Assembly: GCA_963920635.1 (NCBI GenBank)
Contig: OY987308.1
Location: 22,349,096-22,413,095 of the forward strand
Length of the DNA stretch: 64,000 nt
Source: Pseudeuparius sepicola
Taxonomy: Eukaryota; Arthropoda; Insecta; Coleoptera; Anthribidae
Direction of reading: 5' to 3'
This document shows positions 1 to 11,171 of this stretch, one piece after another (positions within the stretch are counted from its first letter, which is position 1; the number at the start of each line of letters is the position of its first letter). A program made the position numbers and the translations under genes. The notes under the pieces are model-generated. The model saw only the letters and a program-made list of their open reading frames with translations. It was not told the origin of the DNA and did not search any database.

Positions 1-335
1 ATTAAGGGGAAAATATATACTCTTACGATTGTGTACTGTTCAGCGTTTGGTTGCAAAAGCAGAAGTGAAAAGCAAGAGACCGGGATTTCGTTTCCCAGGT
101 AAATATTTAACAAGCTACTTTTGAAGGATGCCTTAAAACTTTATTTTTACTCAATATAACTTTTTCAAATTCCTTCTACCTTTTAGTATGATAAAGTGCA
201 TTGTTTTGTTTGTAAATAGGGCCAATATAATTATTTTTTAGCATCGTTTTTATTGAAAAATTCTTAATTGATTATGATAGTTTCATAAATTATGGGCTGG
301 TTTCCATGGGCGTGCATATTATTTATTTTATTTTT
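1..335 (+). mobile_element. P-like THAP element fragment, start codon lost
   Basis: This stretch matches the complete element at 43494-44169 and is cut off by the window edge. The THAP first exon occupies 28-98 (71 nt, ending in phase 2 at a GTAAAT donor), exactly the exon length of the intact copy. The initiator ATG has become ATT, and the zinc-binding-region His before the donor (FH in the good copy) has become FP. It is therefore a decayed copy. Similarity fades near 335, where a different repeat (the CTCCTTCCT...TTCAAAGG motif at about 360-400) begins. Confidence 0.7.
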
Positions 336-399
336 ATTGGTATTTTATAATACACATAGAGCTTTGACTCCTTCCTAGGATTGTTCATTCAAAGGTAAA

Positions 400-1795
400 A
401 ACAATTAGTTTTCGAGATACAGAGCGCTTAAAAAATGATTATTTTCAAATTTTGCGTGTCCAAAAAAGTTTAAACATTCTATTATAACCCAATTTCCTCC
501 ATTATTACACATTAATCTAACTCAGATTTACCCCCAAATACTTCCCTTATGCCGGAACCACGTCCCCCTCTATGCAAATTGGCAAGACAAATTGCTGTGT
601 CATCGTTTCCCTCCGTTCTTCAACCTAGACATCCCTGGCTGAATCGTTAACCCCAACTTCACCCTCCTAGGCTCGGATGGAAACTCTAAAAATGCAAGCA
701 CCCTCGAATAATAAGGCGTAACGCCTTCGGGGACAAATAGAGGCGAGAGCTGGGAGGCTTTGCGGGGTAGCCTCGGTGTAATAAAAGTTATATAGCCCGG
801 GGAAGGTCAAATTCACTTCGTAAAAGAGTGGGTCAATGTGTAAGGGTTGAATCTTAAATAGGGCTGGGAAATGTATGAAGCTTGGAGTAGAACATTGTTA
901 TAAACTGACTTTTTTAAAGTTCAAGTCTATTAATAACACGCTGACTTGCATAAGGGTCTAATCAATCATGTAACTGATCCATCCTAGCAATATCCTTAAC
1001 TTTTTGTTAGCAAGCTATCTAGATCAAAGATAGTGGAAAAAATCTTAGATACCTACAAGATTCTTTTAAAAGTATTTTTGAACATGATAATCCTTTTTAG
1101 AATCTTAGACACAATAAAATGAATATCAAAGGTAAACTCTGTTCTTTGAAGCAAATAGAATGGACAGGTCCTCTGTACCTTCCTGTGATATGACAATGAT
1201 CGCGAACTTTTGTCAAATTTTGAGTATCTTGAAATGCTTCTCCACAGATTTAAACGTTTCATTGAAATATTAATCGATAAATACTATAATAAAAGGATTT
1301 TACATATTCTTCTAAATATTTCCTTTGAAAAAAATATTTTGAAGGTTAAAATCACACATTTACTTATTCCTCAATAATTCAATATTGTATTAGGAGAGAA
1401 GACTATTAGTGAGTAGCTTGTATGTATGAGGAAAGAACTTCAAGTAACGTATAACTTTTATCCTGCAGTGGCATATTATTCACTACGTTCGAACCCACCT
1501 CCAGGAGATCACCCAAAATCCGCCAAATTCACATGTACGTAATCTATGTGTGACACTCTAGAAAAAATCACGCATCGTGTTATAGAACACTGCAACACAC
1601 CATTAGATCGGCAATTAAAGCTTCTGTTAGATTAGATAAGTTTTAATCGAAGCTTAGAATGGCACCTCAAACCAAATTTTTTACAGCTCACACTAGAACA
1701 ATTTCGAAATGATGTGTTTAAATCGATAGTAGGCCACTGCAGCAAAGTCGTTTTAAAGTAATATCCTTCATCACTTTTAATCTTCTTTCTTTTAG
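400..1795. other. Intronic or intergenic DNA, no gene seen
   Basis: No coding exon or RNA gene is supported here. The stretch precedes the first visible TULP4 exon and is probably an intron of that gene, because the exon at 1796 opens in mid-codon behind a good polypyrimidine-AG. A somewhat GC-richer patch at 545-800 has no reading frame I recognise. Confidence 0.5.
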
Positions 1796-4700
1796 ACGAA
1801 AGAAATTTCGTGCTGGCAGTGGCAATGCAAAATGGCCACGTCTACCTTCTGAAGACATTCGACGATGTGGCACCTGTCGAAATAAACACAGAGCTCCAAG
1901 GACCTCTCTGCATGGAGTGGAGCAGCTCCAGGGAATGCCTTGCCATAGCTGGGATCACTCTGAAGTCACCCGCCATTGGCGATTATATCCAGTATACCAA
2001 CATGCTGAAATTTTACAATGAGAAGGGTGTACTTCTCTATCAAGCACGAATACCAGACCAACATGTAAGTATAATCAGAAGAAAGAAACCTCTTCTTTTC
2101 TATAACAAGTTTTCCAGGCTAGAGTGTCATCAATAACCTGGGGACACAACGACCTGAGGTTGTTCCTTGCAACTGGCACCCAAGTCCATATTGCTTGGGT
2201 GGTTAAGTCCATTCCCAGCCTGCAGCTTCTTAGCAGGATCAGGGTGCATAATTTAATACCGAATGAGTCCATATTGACCTACCTACCTATTCCGCGAAGG
2301 CTGAGGAATTCTGTCGGAAACTTGTTTGCTCAAACCATAAGGGTAAGTAAAGAAGTGTCTTCGGGGTTCTATCTAGCTACTCGTTTTGTAGTGTTACGTT
2401 CCAGAACCATCCAGAATAAGAGATTTCGTCGCAAGACCGCCCACCGGATCAGTTAGACTGCATTGCACCATGATACGGCACGATGACGAAAACAACCTAT
2501 CTTCGGGGACGTGTTACACCTTGTATTTGGAGTATTTGGGTGGCTTGGTGCCGCTTTTGAAAGGAAAAAGGACGAGCCAGCTCCGGCCGGATTTCGTCAT
2601 CTTTGATCCGCAAGCAGAAGGTAAAAAAAACTCTTCTTTAAGAAGATGTGTGCTAAAATAACGTCAATAGGTGTTTGGCTTTCCTTGGTGTCGACTTTTA
2701 TTCCTCTCTGCCTTCCAAGTAACTCGGGAAATTTTCCAGATGGTCATCATAGCTCTTCTTCGTCCTCAGACTCAAGGATTTCCTATTCTGCAGCTACCGC
2801 CGGTATCTTCACCGATTCGTCGGATTCCGATCGTGTCGATGACGGTTGCGCGGGTTCCCCCAAGATCCAGAGAATAAAAAAGTTGCAGAGGAGAAGGAAG
2901 AGACGCCAAAGAGCCCAGCAAGAGCACATACATCAACGCGCTCAGTTCAACAGGCTGGAACAGGATTTGGACGCTGAAGATCTGTGCTATGTGGACACTT
3001 TGCCGGAGCAAGATAAGCTGGTGGAAGTTACCTCCAATATTTGGGGTAAAAATCGACCGTTTCCCACGTACGGTTCATAAAAATGACATTTTTAGGTACC
3101 AAATTTAAGATGCATGGTCTGGCAAGCTCGGTGCCAGCGAATCTTGGACAGGTCACCTACAAAACGTCACTGCTCCACCTACAACCAAGACAGATGACTT
3201 TGGTTATTACAGAGCTTAGAGACGACTTTCCTATTGGCCCAGATCCCACATTCAACCCAAATTTATTCTCCGAAGACGAAGAAGAGGTACCTAACGAAGA
3301 CAAGAAGCCCCTCAGGTAAGGACCACGATGAATTAAGCACCATCTGATACTGATCTTTAGGATAAATATGGATAACTGCCTGCCAATTGCCCCAATGTCA
3401 CCAAGAACTAGTGTGCTGAGTAGACAGAAAACATATTTGAACGAAGACGGCATTGATGTGATAGAACCTAGAGAAATTAAAGAAGAAGGGTGTCAGATCC
3501 GTCCACAGCAGTTACGTCCGAGTAGTACTCAAAATACAAGCTTTATAGGACAACTAGGTACGCCATTTGGTGCCCACCATCTATTCGTGGGCAGTTATAT
3601 ATATGTTGTTATAGGTAAAAACTGTCCACAAAACCAGAAGCACGCGATTTCTCCAATTTACTGCGATGTCTCGTTGCCAGCTTTACAATCCCCAAAGAAT
3701 GCAGTTTCACCAAGCGATATCATCTTCGACAGACCACCTGCAACTTACTCAAACAATAGTGCCACACTTCAAGTAAAATCGCAGCCTCAAAGTGATAGTT
3801 CTGGTAAAAGAACAAGATTTGTTATGTCTTTTAGTAGGTTGCATTGAAATTGTTTTTCAGTAAGCACCGAATGTTCTACGAGTAGCAGCAGCAAGTCGTC
3901 AAGTTTAATTAGAAAGAATACCGAGAAGATCCCCTCAACCGGCGAGAAGGAATTGAAGCCAACGGAAGATGGTACCTACAAGGTTCTAACCTTAGTTTCT
4001 ATTTATAAGATTTATTATTTTAGATGTTGGACCATCGACGTCTAGAACCAAAAGCGCCAACCCAGTACCAGCTGTGATTGAACCAATGATGAGGAGCTGC
4101 AGTGTAGGATACCTGGACATGGTTGATGCCCAATTGGTTCCCAATGAAGTCAGGCTTTCCATGCTTAGAAAAGATATACCGAAACGATTGGTTTTGGTGA
4201 ACAACGACACGACTGAAAACAGAAAGCGTCAGAGTAGATTAAGGTCGAAACCTTGCTCTAAAAATAAGAACTTTGCCAAATCTAAGAGTCTTGATTCAAG
4301 CGACATCTTCCATAACGAATCTAACACTATTTCGAGTTTCGCTGTTAAAGAGAACACATTGCCGGAAGTGATTGAGCAAGAGCAAGAGCAGGAGGTAAAG
4401 AAGAACATCAAGAACACTTCTAGAAGAGAGTTGTTTTCTTCGCCTTTAATGGGGAGGAGGAATAAGGCAGATAAGAATTCCAGAAGCATCAACAACAACA
4501 ACGAAAATGGCGAAAGGAACGGTATTTCCATACACACGCAAGCGTTAGCAAATTTGGAAAAACTTATAAGTAGACTTAGAGACGATGATGGTAGACCAAC
4601 ACCACCGCCATCTCCGAGACTACCAAGAAGTTCACCATCGTCTCCGGCACCAACCAAGAAAGGCGCTAGACCGCAATCTGCATCGCCCATCAGAAGAAAA

Positions 4701-5282
4701 CTCCTCAGTTCCCCCCTACTTGGACGAAGATACAAGAAGCAGAAGAACCAGGAGAGCTCGGACGACGAAGTCAACGCCTCTGGCGACGAAATCTTTAACG
4801 GGACGAACTACAAGGACCTGGAAACTTTTCAGAAGTCGCAGCTGAGACAGAAGGTATCATTGGTGGTCGTGAATGTGTTTCGTTATTAAGTGCAGCCTTT
4901 TCAGCTGAAACGGGGCAAGATAGAGCCGAACGGCAGCTGTTGCAATAACCAGGTCATTCCGCAGAGGAGGGAATTCGTGATGCACAACAAGGCGCCCATG
5001 TGGAACGAGAACAGTCAGGTGTACCAGCTTGATTTTGGAGGGAGGGTCACCCAGGAGTCCGCTAAGAACTTTCAGATTGAGTTTAGGGGGAAACAGGTAA
5101 GAACACGAACCGGCGTGTTTAGCATGTTGAACCAAGTATAATTTTTGATGAGTTTCCTGTTCCAGGTCATGCAGTTTGGGAGAATAGACGGAAATGCCTA
5201 CACGCTAGACTTTCAGTATCCTTTCTCGGCCCTACAAGCTTTTGCTGTGGCCCTGGCGAATGTCACGCAAAGACTTAAGTAA
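1796..5282 (+). CDS. TULP4: TULP4/Tusp-type tubby-superfamily protein (3' eleven exons)
   Basis: The exons read 1796-2064, 2118-2342, 2392-2620, 2740-3045, 3096-3315, 3361-3557, 3615-3803, 3861-3971, 4024-4853, 4905-5096 and 5166-5282. All joins keep phase and give 960 residues ending at TAA. The first exon starts two bases into a codon, so the 5' end lies outside the window. The order is the end of a WD40 region ([14 protein letters not shown]), a SOCS-box-like stretch ([12 protein letters not shown]...LPIPRRL), a Ser/Arg-rich linker, the first half of a tubby domain ([10 protein letters not shown]...LQPRQMTL), about 470 mostly disordered residues, then the second half ([17 protein letters not shown]...[18 protein letters not shown]). 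A tubby domain split by a long insert is characteristic of TULP4. TULP4 is known as a probable substrate adaptor of Cullin-RING ubiquitin ligases through its SOCS box. The 57-nt intron 3558-3614 is divisible by three and free of stops, so it could be retained. Confidence 0.93.
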
Positions 5283-5692
5283 CTTGTAGTATTTTTTATT
5301 GCGTAGCATCGTCTTTTTGGTTTTATTACCGTTAACAGTTGTCCGAAGAATGAAATAGGGTGGAATACGAGGTTCTTTTACAGGATGTTTTAAATACCTT
5401 TACACAGAAAAGAAAACAAGGTTTTGTTAGAAACATGATCTAGATGAAGAGTAACAGTTATATTTTACATAACAGGTATGTAGTTTTAAATAGTAAAGTA
5501 CACCTCGTGACAGTTGCTTGTTTTCACTATTCTTTTGGTAAATGTGCCAATTTTTGTCTCGTGGTAAATTGGTTGACGTTAATTTTTCTGTTAGTGAAGA
5601 TACGATATATTTTATAAATGTTTTTTGGGAAATCTGTTAAATGAAATATCTGTACATGTTTCATTGGCATTTTTATTGTATTTTTAATGTTA

Positions 5693-5698
5693 AATAAA
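5693..5698 (+). promoter_or_regulatory. Poly(A) signal AATAAA for TULP4
   Basis: This AATAAA lies about 410 nt after the TULP4 stop. The gene would then end just short of the GST stop codon at 5766 on the other strand. The GST has a candidate AATAAA on the minus strand at 5672-5677, so the two 3' UTRs probably overlap. Confidence 0.5.
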
Positions 5699-5765
5699 CC
5701 TGCTTTCAATTTGGCTCGTCTTTCATTTCGTTCGGCAATACTGGTAAGTTTTTTAAAGTTTTTTT

Positions 5766-7301
5766 TCATTTATGTTTTCTTATTGGATGAATCGGGTGCT
5801 CCATATGACTCAGGTCTGGAGGATTCTTCTCAAAGGCTGTGATTTCTTTCATTCCCCCTTCAACAATCTTCCAAAGTTCAGGGTATTCCTTTTTGTAAGT
5901 TTCATACCACTTGCTCACCATTGGATAGTCTGATATATCAAAATGTATTGCTTCCAAGCACATGGTTGCAGTAACTAGTTGAAAATCTGCGATAGTGACC
6001 TTGTCTGAAAGAAAAATAGAAAAATAACAACTAACCCATAGTAACATAAAGTCATTCTAGCATATGTTTACTATGGGTTAATGGTGGGATCTATATCTGT
6101 ACCTGTATGTACTTCAACTAGTACTCAAGATTACTATACAATATCCCTGTAGTACTTATTATCCAATTTTCTATAGACTGAGTTGGTAAGGTTGCCAAAA
6201 CATTAAGCCTAACCAAACCAATAGCTCTGAGAAGCCTGTTTTTTAGTTATTTATTCTGTAGTATGCCCCACGTTGGGCACCAAATTTGTAACGAATGGGC
6301 CTTTAAGAGTTGATCGCCAATTAGGTATATACAGGTATATATTTTTTATATTAGAGAACTGAGTCCAAAAGGTGGAGTTCGAATGAAAAACTAAATAAAT
6401 ATGTACAAATTTATGTATACTCTAATGAAAAAATGCAACAAAATCGCCATCAAAAATCCGTTGTTTAACCCAAGTCTATGGACACCCTGGACTGCAATAT
6501 ATTTTGTTAACAGACAGTAGGTTGCTTTTAAAATTCATCAATTCCAATTATTAAGTTGTGCCACTCACCAGATGCAGCATATTTGGTACCCAACCTCTTC
6601 AAGTATGTATTGAAGTTATCCAGAGCAATCTTAGTCTTCTTTAAACTTAATGGTGTCCTCTTGTAATCGAAAAATATCGGTGCCATCTGAAAAAAATATT
6701 TTCAAATGGGTTAGGTATACTACATTTTAGGTAGCAGACTTGTACTTACAACATGTTCAGAAATATACCGATAATAGGTTGACAAGTTGAAACACAACCT
6801 GTGGTTGACTATGGCCCTTGATTTTGGATCTTTTGGATACAGGGAGTCATCTTTTGGGTATTTTTCTGAGAGGTATTGTAAGATGGCATTGCTGAAATAA
6901 AAAATGTTGATCTTTTGTATTCCCTTCCGAAAAATAAACGTTCTCGTTTAAATTTACATTCTGCGGGCAACTTATTAGCTCGTTAATTGATTGCAATTAT
7001 TTTTGACCTTCAATTAATGCGTAAAATAACCGTGAAAACATTATTTACCTTTCACCGAGTTGAAATCCATCGTCGTCTAAAACTGGTATTTCTTTCTGTG
7101 GATTTTTCTGAAATTGTATTTAGTTAGTTGAGAATATATTTTTTGTAAATTATTTATTACGGCTGCAAAATCATCAGTCATATGTTCTCCTAATCCAAAA
7201 TCAACGTTCACCAACGTGTGCTCTATTTCCAAATATTTTAGAGCCTGTCTAACAGCAAGAGATGGTGGTCCATCGGAGACAGAATACAGAGTCAATACCA
7301 T
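5766..7301 (-). CDS. Cytosolic glutathione S-transferase, delta/epsilon type
   Basis: Five exons (7301-7161, 7107-7049, 6891-6750, 6686-6569, 6004-5766) join in phase into 232 residues, the usual length for insect GSTs. The thioredoxin-fold N-terminal domain shows LYSVSDGPPS with the expected catalytic Ser and the glutathione-binding KEIPVLDDD...GESNAI segment. The all-helical C-terminal domain has the N-capping motif VTIADFQLV. The enzyme conjugates glutathione to electrophilic metabolites and xenobiotics in the cytosol. The ATG at 7301 gives the full N-terminal beta strand and is the only sensible start. It is convergent with TULP4. The basic HPIHPIRKHK tail is longer than usual. Delta versus epsilon assignment would need a tree. 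Confidence 0.93.
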
Positions 7302-7549
7302 CTTCTAAAGATAAGAACAAAAGTTTAAACCAAGACCCTATTTTATTCTAGAAATCTATTTATTAAAATACATAATATGTAGGTACTATTACCTTATTTA
7401 TGTTTAAAATACTTCTGGTATCAGTGAACGCCAAGAAGCACAACTGGCACTGCTATTTTTATATTCAATGTAAACGAATACACTCCAGAACTCAAGGACA
7501 TGACTTTCACGGTTACTGAACAAGTTTGTGAAGCATTTATACAACTCTG

Positions 7550-8290
7550 TAAACAGCGGAGGTGTATGTTATTTTACATACATTTAGCAGTTTTATATTT
7601 TGAATATTTATTTTCACATTGATACAGGATGATTCAGTTTTATTCTTAGACACTTCGACAGGTGATAGAAAACCAAAAAACAACCGCACCTTCTTGTTAA
7701 AAGTATATCTTTTTAAGGTCTTAAAGTTACAAGGTGTTGAAGTTGGAAAAAATATGTGCACTTTATAGAATATTTACCAAACTAGTTGAGATATTTAAGA
7801 CATATTTGGTACACGTTATAACGGCTTGGGTTGGCATAAAAGCTGTTAATATCAAACACCTTGGACAACCAGTGGCGGGGAAGTGGGTAATTTGTAATTA
7901 AAAAATAAATAAAAAAAGACTCAACTTGTAAAATGTATTCAATTTCGTACATAAATTTTAATTGTAAACAAGACCGTTCTCTCAGAAATTTTTCATATGT
8001 GTCATGGTTTCACAGCAAATTTGATTTTTCGTATTATTTCGGGGTATTTCTAAGACTTAAAGTAGAAATAATGTGTTTACTACTTTAAATAAAGTAACTT
8101 TTTCCAATAAACCTACCTATTTAAGGCTATACTTTTGAATATACAGGGTCAAAAACGTTTAAGGAAGATACAATTAATGTTACGCTCTGTATCTGGATTT
8201 GCATTTTGAAAATGGTAGGAAGGTCAAAAAAGGGGTTTTTGAAGGTGTTTCCAACAGAAAAAAGTTCAAGCCATTATCTCCAAAAATAAA
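7550..8290. repeat. Interspersed repeat, inverted copy at about 57650-58290
   Basis: Blocks such as the GGTTGTTCAAGGTGTTTGAT / ATCAAACACCTTGGACAACC pair, and a shared GTTACGCTCTGTATCT, link this stretch with 57650-58290 in opposite orientation. It lies just upstream of the GST gene and carries no coding sequence that I recognise. It is probably a non-autonomous DNA element. Confidence 0.55.
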
Positions 8291-8315
8291 GATTTTATGT
8301 ATTTGTAGGTATATA

Positions 8316-8350
8316 CACAGACCTATATAGCGAAGCTATATAGGTCTGTG
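8316..8350. repeat. Perfect 16-bp stem-loop
   Basis: CACAGACCTATATAGC at 8316-8331 pairs perfectly with 8335-8350 around a GAA loop. It lies downstream of the short terminal exon of the - strand secreted gene. Its function is unknown. Confidence 0.75.
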
Positions 8351-8611
8351 GTATATATTTATTCTAAGTATTGAAAATAGCTATATGTTAAGTATACATA
8401 CTCTTTATTTACTAAAAAAAGCTTATCGACAAAAAAATTACAACAAAAAAATCACAATAAATAACATCTTGCACACACAATACAATAAATGCACCTATAG
8501 GTACAAAGTACCTAACCTATGTACTTAACTTACTGGACAAATGACTAATTTTCAAACATAACATTAAGTTAGTATGTACAAACTTGGTATCGAGAATTCG
8601 CCTTTATAGTC

Positions 8612-8670
8612 TCAATAGTAGTAAGGATCATAATGCTCGTAGTGTTGGTAGTGGTGGTGATGATTATGAT
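8612..8670 (-). CDS. Candidate alternative terminal exon, His/Tyr-rich tail
   Basis: Behind a good acceptor (GTTTCAG) the minus strand encodes one split codon, then HNHHHHYQHYEHYDPYYY and a TGA. The exon needs one base from upstream. The exon at 11996-12106 ends in exactly that phase after ...YEVPEPHHE, so the join would read PHHEDHNHHHH. The composition is continuous with the upstream gene. It would give a short isoform that skips the 1.28-kb exon at 9496-10778. A separate gene whose upstream exon I have missed is the alternative. A minus-strand AATAAA lies near 8404. Confidence 0.55.
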
Positions 8671-9495
8671 CTGAAACGGAAAACAAATTCAGTTATACAA
8701 TACATAATTTTATTCAGCAAGCTAAGTACAGTTAAATATATTCAAAAGAATACCAGCCGAACAAATGCCTCCACTTTCATTTTCCTAAGGTTGTTTCCCA
8801 AAAGATCGGCATATAAAAGTTTTTGCCACAACATTCTGCTTGTTTCCCCGAGCTTTTATATTCTCCCAGTTCCCCCTTTAAACATTGTCAATGTATTCAT
8901 TGGGAAAAGCTCGAGAACCCTTCCAGAAATGTGACATCAATTTGCCACGAAAAACTTCAATTTCTTTTGTTCTCCCGTGTTTAGAGGAACACCGACATTG
9001 CCTCAAAGGGCGCTGGTTGGGCGGAAAAGAGAATGGAAAAACGAGGAAACTAGGTTGAGGTTTCCTGTGTGGCACAAATATTGGGGAAAAGAAACGATAT
9101 ATACCAGAAGCAAAGGGGGCTAAATTTAAGAATTCTTCCTATGGTCATATATGTTTTTGTTATTCACTTGTTAAGGTTCAAAATTATATACAAAAGTTAA
9201 TTGTACTTTGCTAATAAGTCTACTGAAGAAATATTTTCTTGAAAAGAGTAAAGTTCTGAAAGGCAGGTACAAAAATAAATTTGATATCAAATTTCTTCAG
9301 ATATTCTGGATGTTCTGAAACAGTGCGATAAGAAAGTCGATAAAAAACATATTTTTGTATCTTCCTGAACCATCTGAGTCTTCAAATAATAGTAGGTACC
9401 TAATACCTGAGTGTAAAGTATCAGTATTGTAAGTCAGTGTGTCTACTATCCCTCTTAGTATCGTGTTAGTCCTACGTTGTCTACTGTTACTTACG

Positions 9496-11134
9496 TTACG
9501 TCAGTCTTGTTGGTCCATTTGGTCCTATCTCGTAACTTATCGACTTAACAACGTCAACATTAGGATTTTTCCTCCGTCTCTTCGCAGTACTAGTCCCGCT
9601 TGGTCTTTTCTTAGTCATCCTATAGTAGGGATTCCTAATCTTACGTTTATAGCTACCCTTCAGACTTGACAGTAGGACCTCTCCTGATGGAGGTTCCGCA
9701 AAGTGACCTGGAGGTTCTGCAAACTGACCCGGAGGTCCTACAGAATGACTTGAACTATAAGCAGACAATCCTAAGTTGGGATTTTTTGATTGGGTTGCTT
9801 TTAGAAAACCTGATGGTTGCGCAAAACCATTAGGATTTGGTCGAGAGACTTCGATGTTTTGGGAATAGGACGGCACAGAATCTAAAACTGCACCTCCGGA
9901 AGGGTTTTGTTGTAAGAACGTTTGAGACTGAAAGCTTGAATCTACACCAAAAGGGTTTTGTTGGAACTGAAGGTACGGATTGACTTGCGACTCTGTCGCT
10001 TGAGGTTGGAAGCCAAAACCAAGACTGCCAAGATTGCTAGATGGATTATGTTGAGGGTTGCCAGTTTGTGACTGAAAATCGAGGCTAGAATCAAAGCCAA
10101 CACCACCATGTGGATTTTGCTGCAGTTGAAGCTGTGGATTGGCCTGCAGGAGAGCTGACACAGCTGTCTGATACTGACTTGGATCAACACCGAGATTATG
10201 AGGATTGGAGTTGGGTTGTGGCACAGCTACTTGAGACTGAGTGTTGGCAAATGAATTTTGTTGTATCTGAAGATTGGGATTCGCCTTAATGAACTCTGCA
10301 AGCACATCTGGCGATGGTTGGGCTTCTTTGATAGTGTTTTCTTCGCTAGACGCTAGAGTATCAGTGCAAGGCTTCTCGACTTCTATTTCGGCTTTCTCCC
10401 CAGCGGTGAGCTTAACCTTTTGGACATCACCGACGGACTCTTCGGCAACATTGTGACCGTCACTATGCTGTTTTTTAAAAGGAACAAATTTTGCTACTAA
10501 ATGAGAATGGTGCGGTGCCAGATCGTGAGGTGCTGCGACTTTTATTTCGCCGTGTGCTTGGGATAGTGAGTGCGAAGTTGATACACCGGAACCTGTATGA
10601 CCAAAAGGGGTGGGCTTGTGAGGGTCTAGCGAAGAGGAAGCTGAGAACAGTTTACCGAGGATGGTACCAAGACCCGGACCTGAGGGTGAAACTGGTTTGA
10701 ACGATGGTACATCTGGCGACGGGTGGTGGTCTTTGGTGATCTTCTTCAGAATCAGGATGCCCGCTTGATGATCGCTGCCTGAAACGTTTCAAGATTAAGG
10801 TTTTTCTTGTGGGGAAGATGCAAAATAATTATTTAAACGTTCGTTCTAGCGTTGTTGCAGAAAGATTCATCGCGCATTTTTGCGTTTACGAATTCTTGCG
10901 TCCGATGTCAACGATCGTTTCGAAAGCGAATCTTCCCAATGAATAATACCTACTAGTAATATGTTATCATGTAGAAACGGTACTTTCATTTTTATGGATG
11001 CTTCAGAAGGAGCCGCGGCGAGTACTTTCGTGCCGCTCCGAGGAAGAAATATGAAAGTTTGAACTATACTTAACCTTTGGAGGATTAAATTAAAAAATAA
11101 ATAAATAAAAAAGATTGCGCCCCCGGGTGGGCTC

Positions 11135-11171
<37 letters not shown>

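Noticed and set aside
4229..4774. 181-residue minus-strand frame
   Set aside because: It is the antisense shadow of the large TULP4 exon 4024-4853, whose + frame joins its neighbours in phase.
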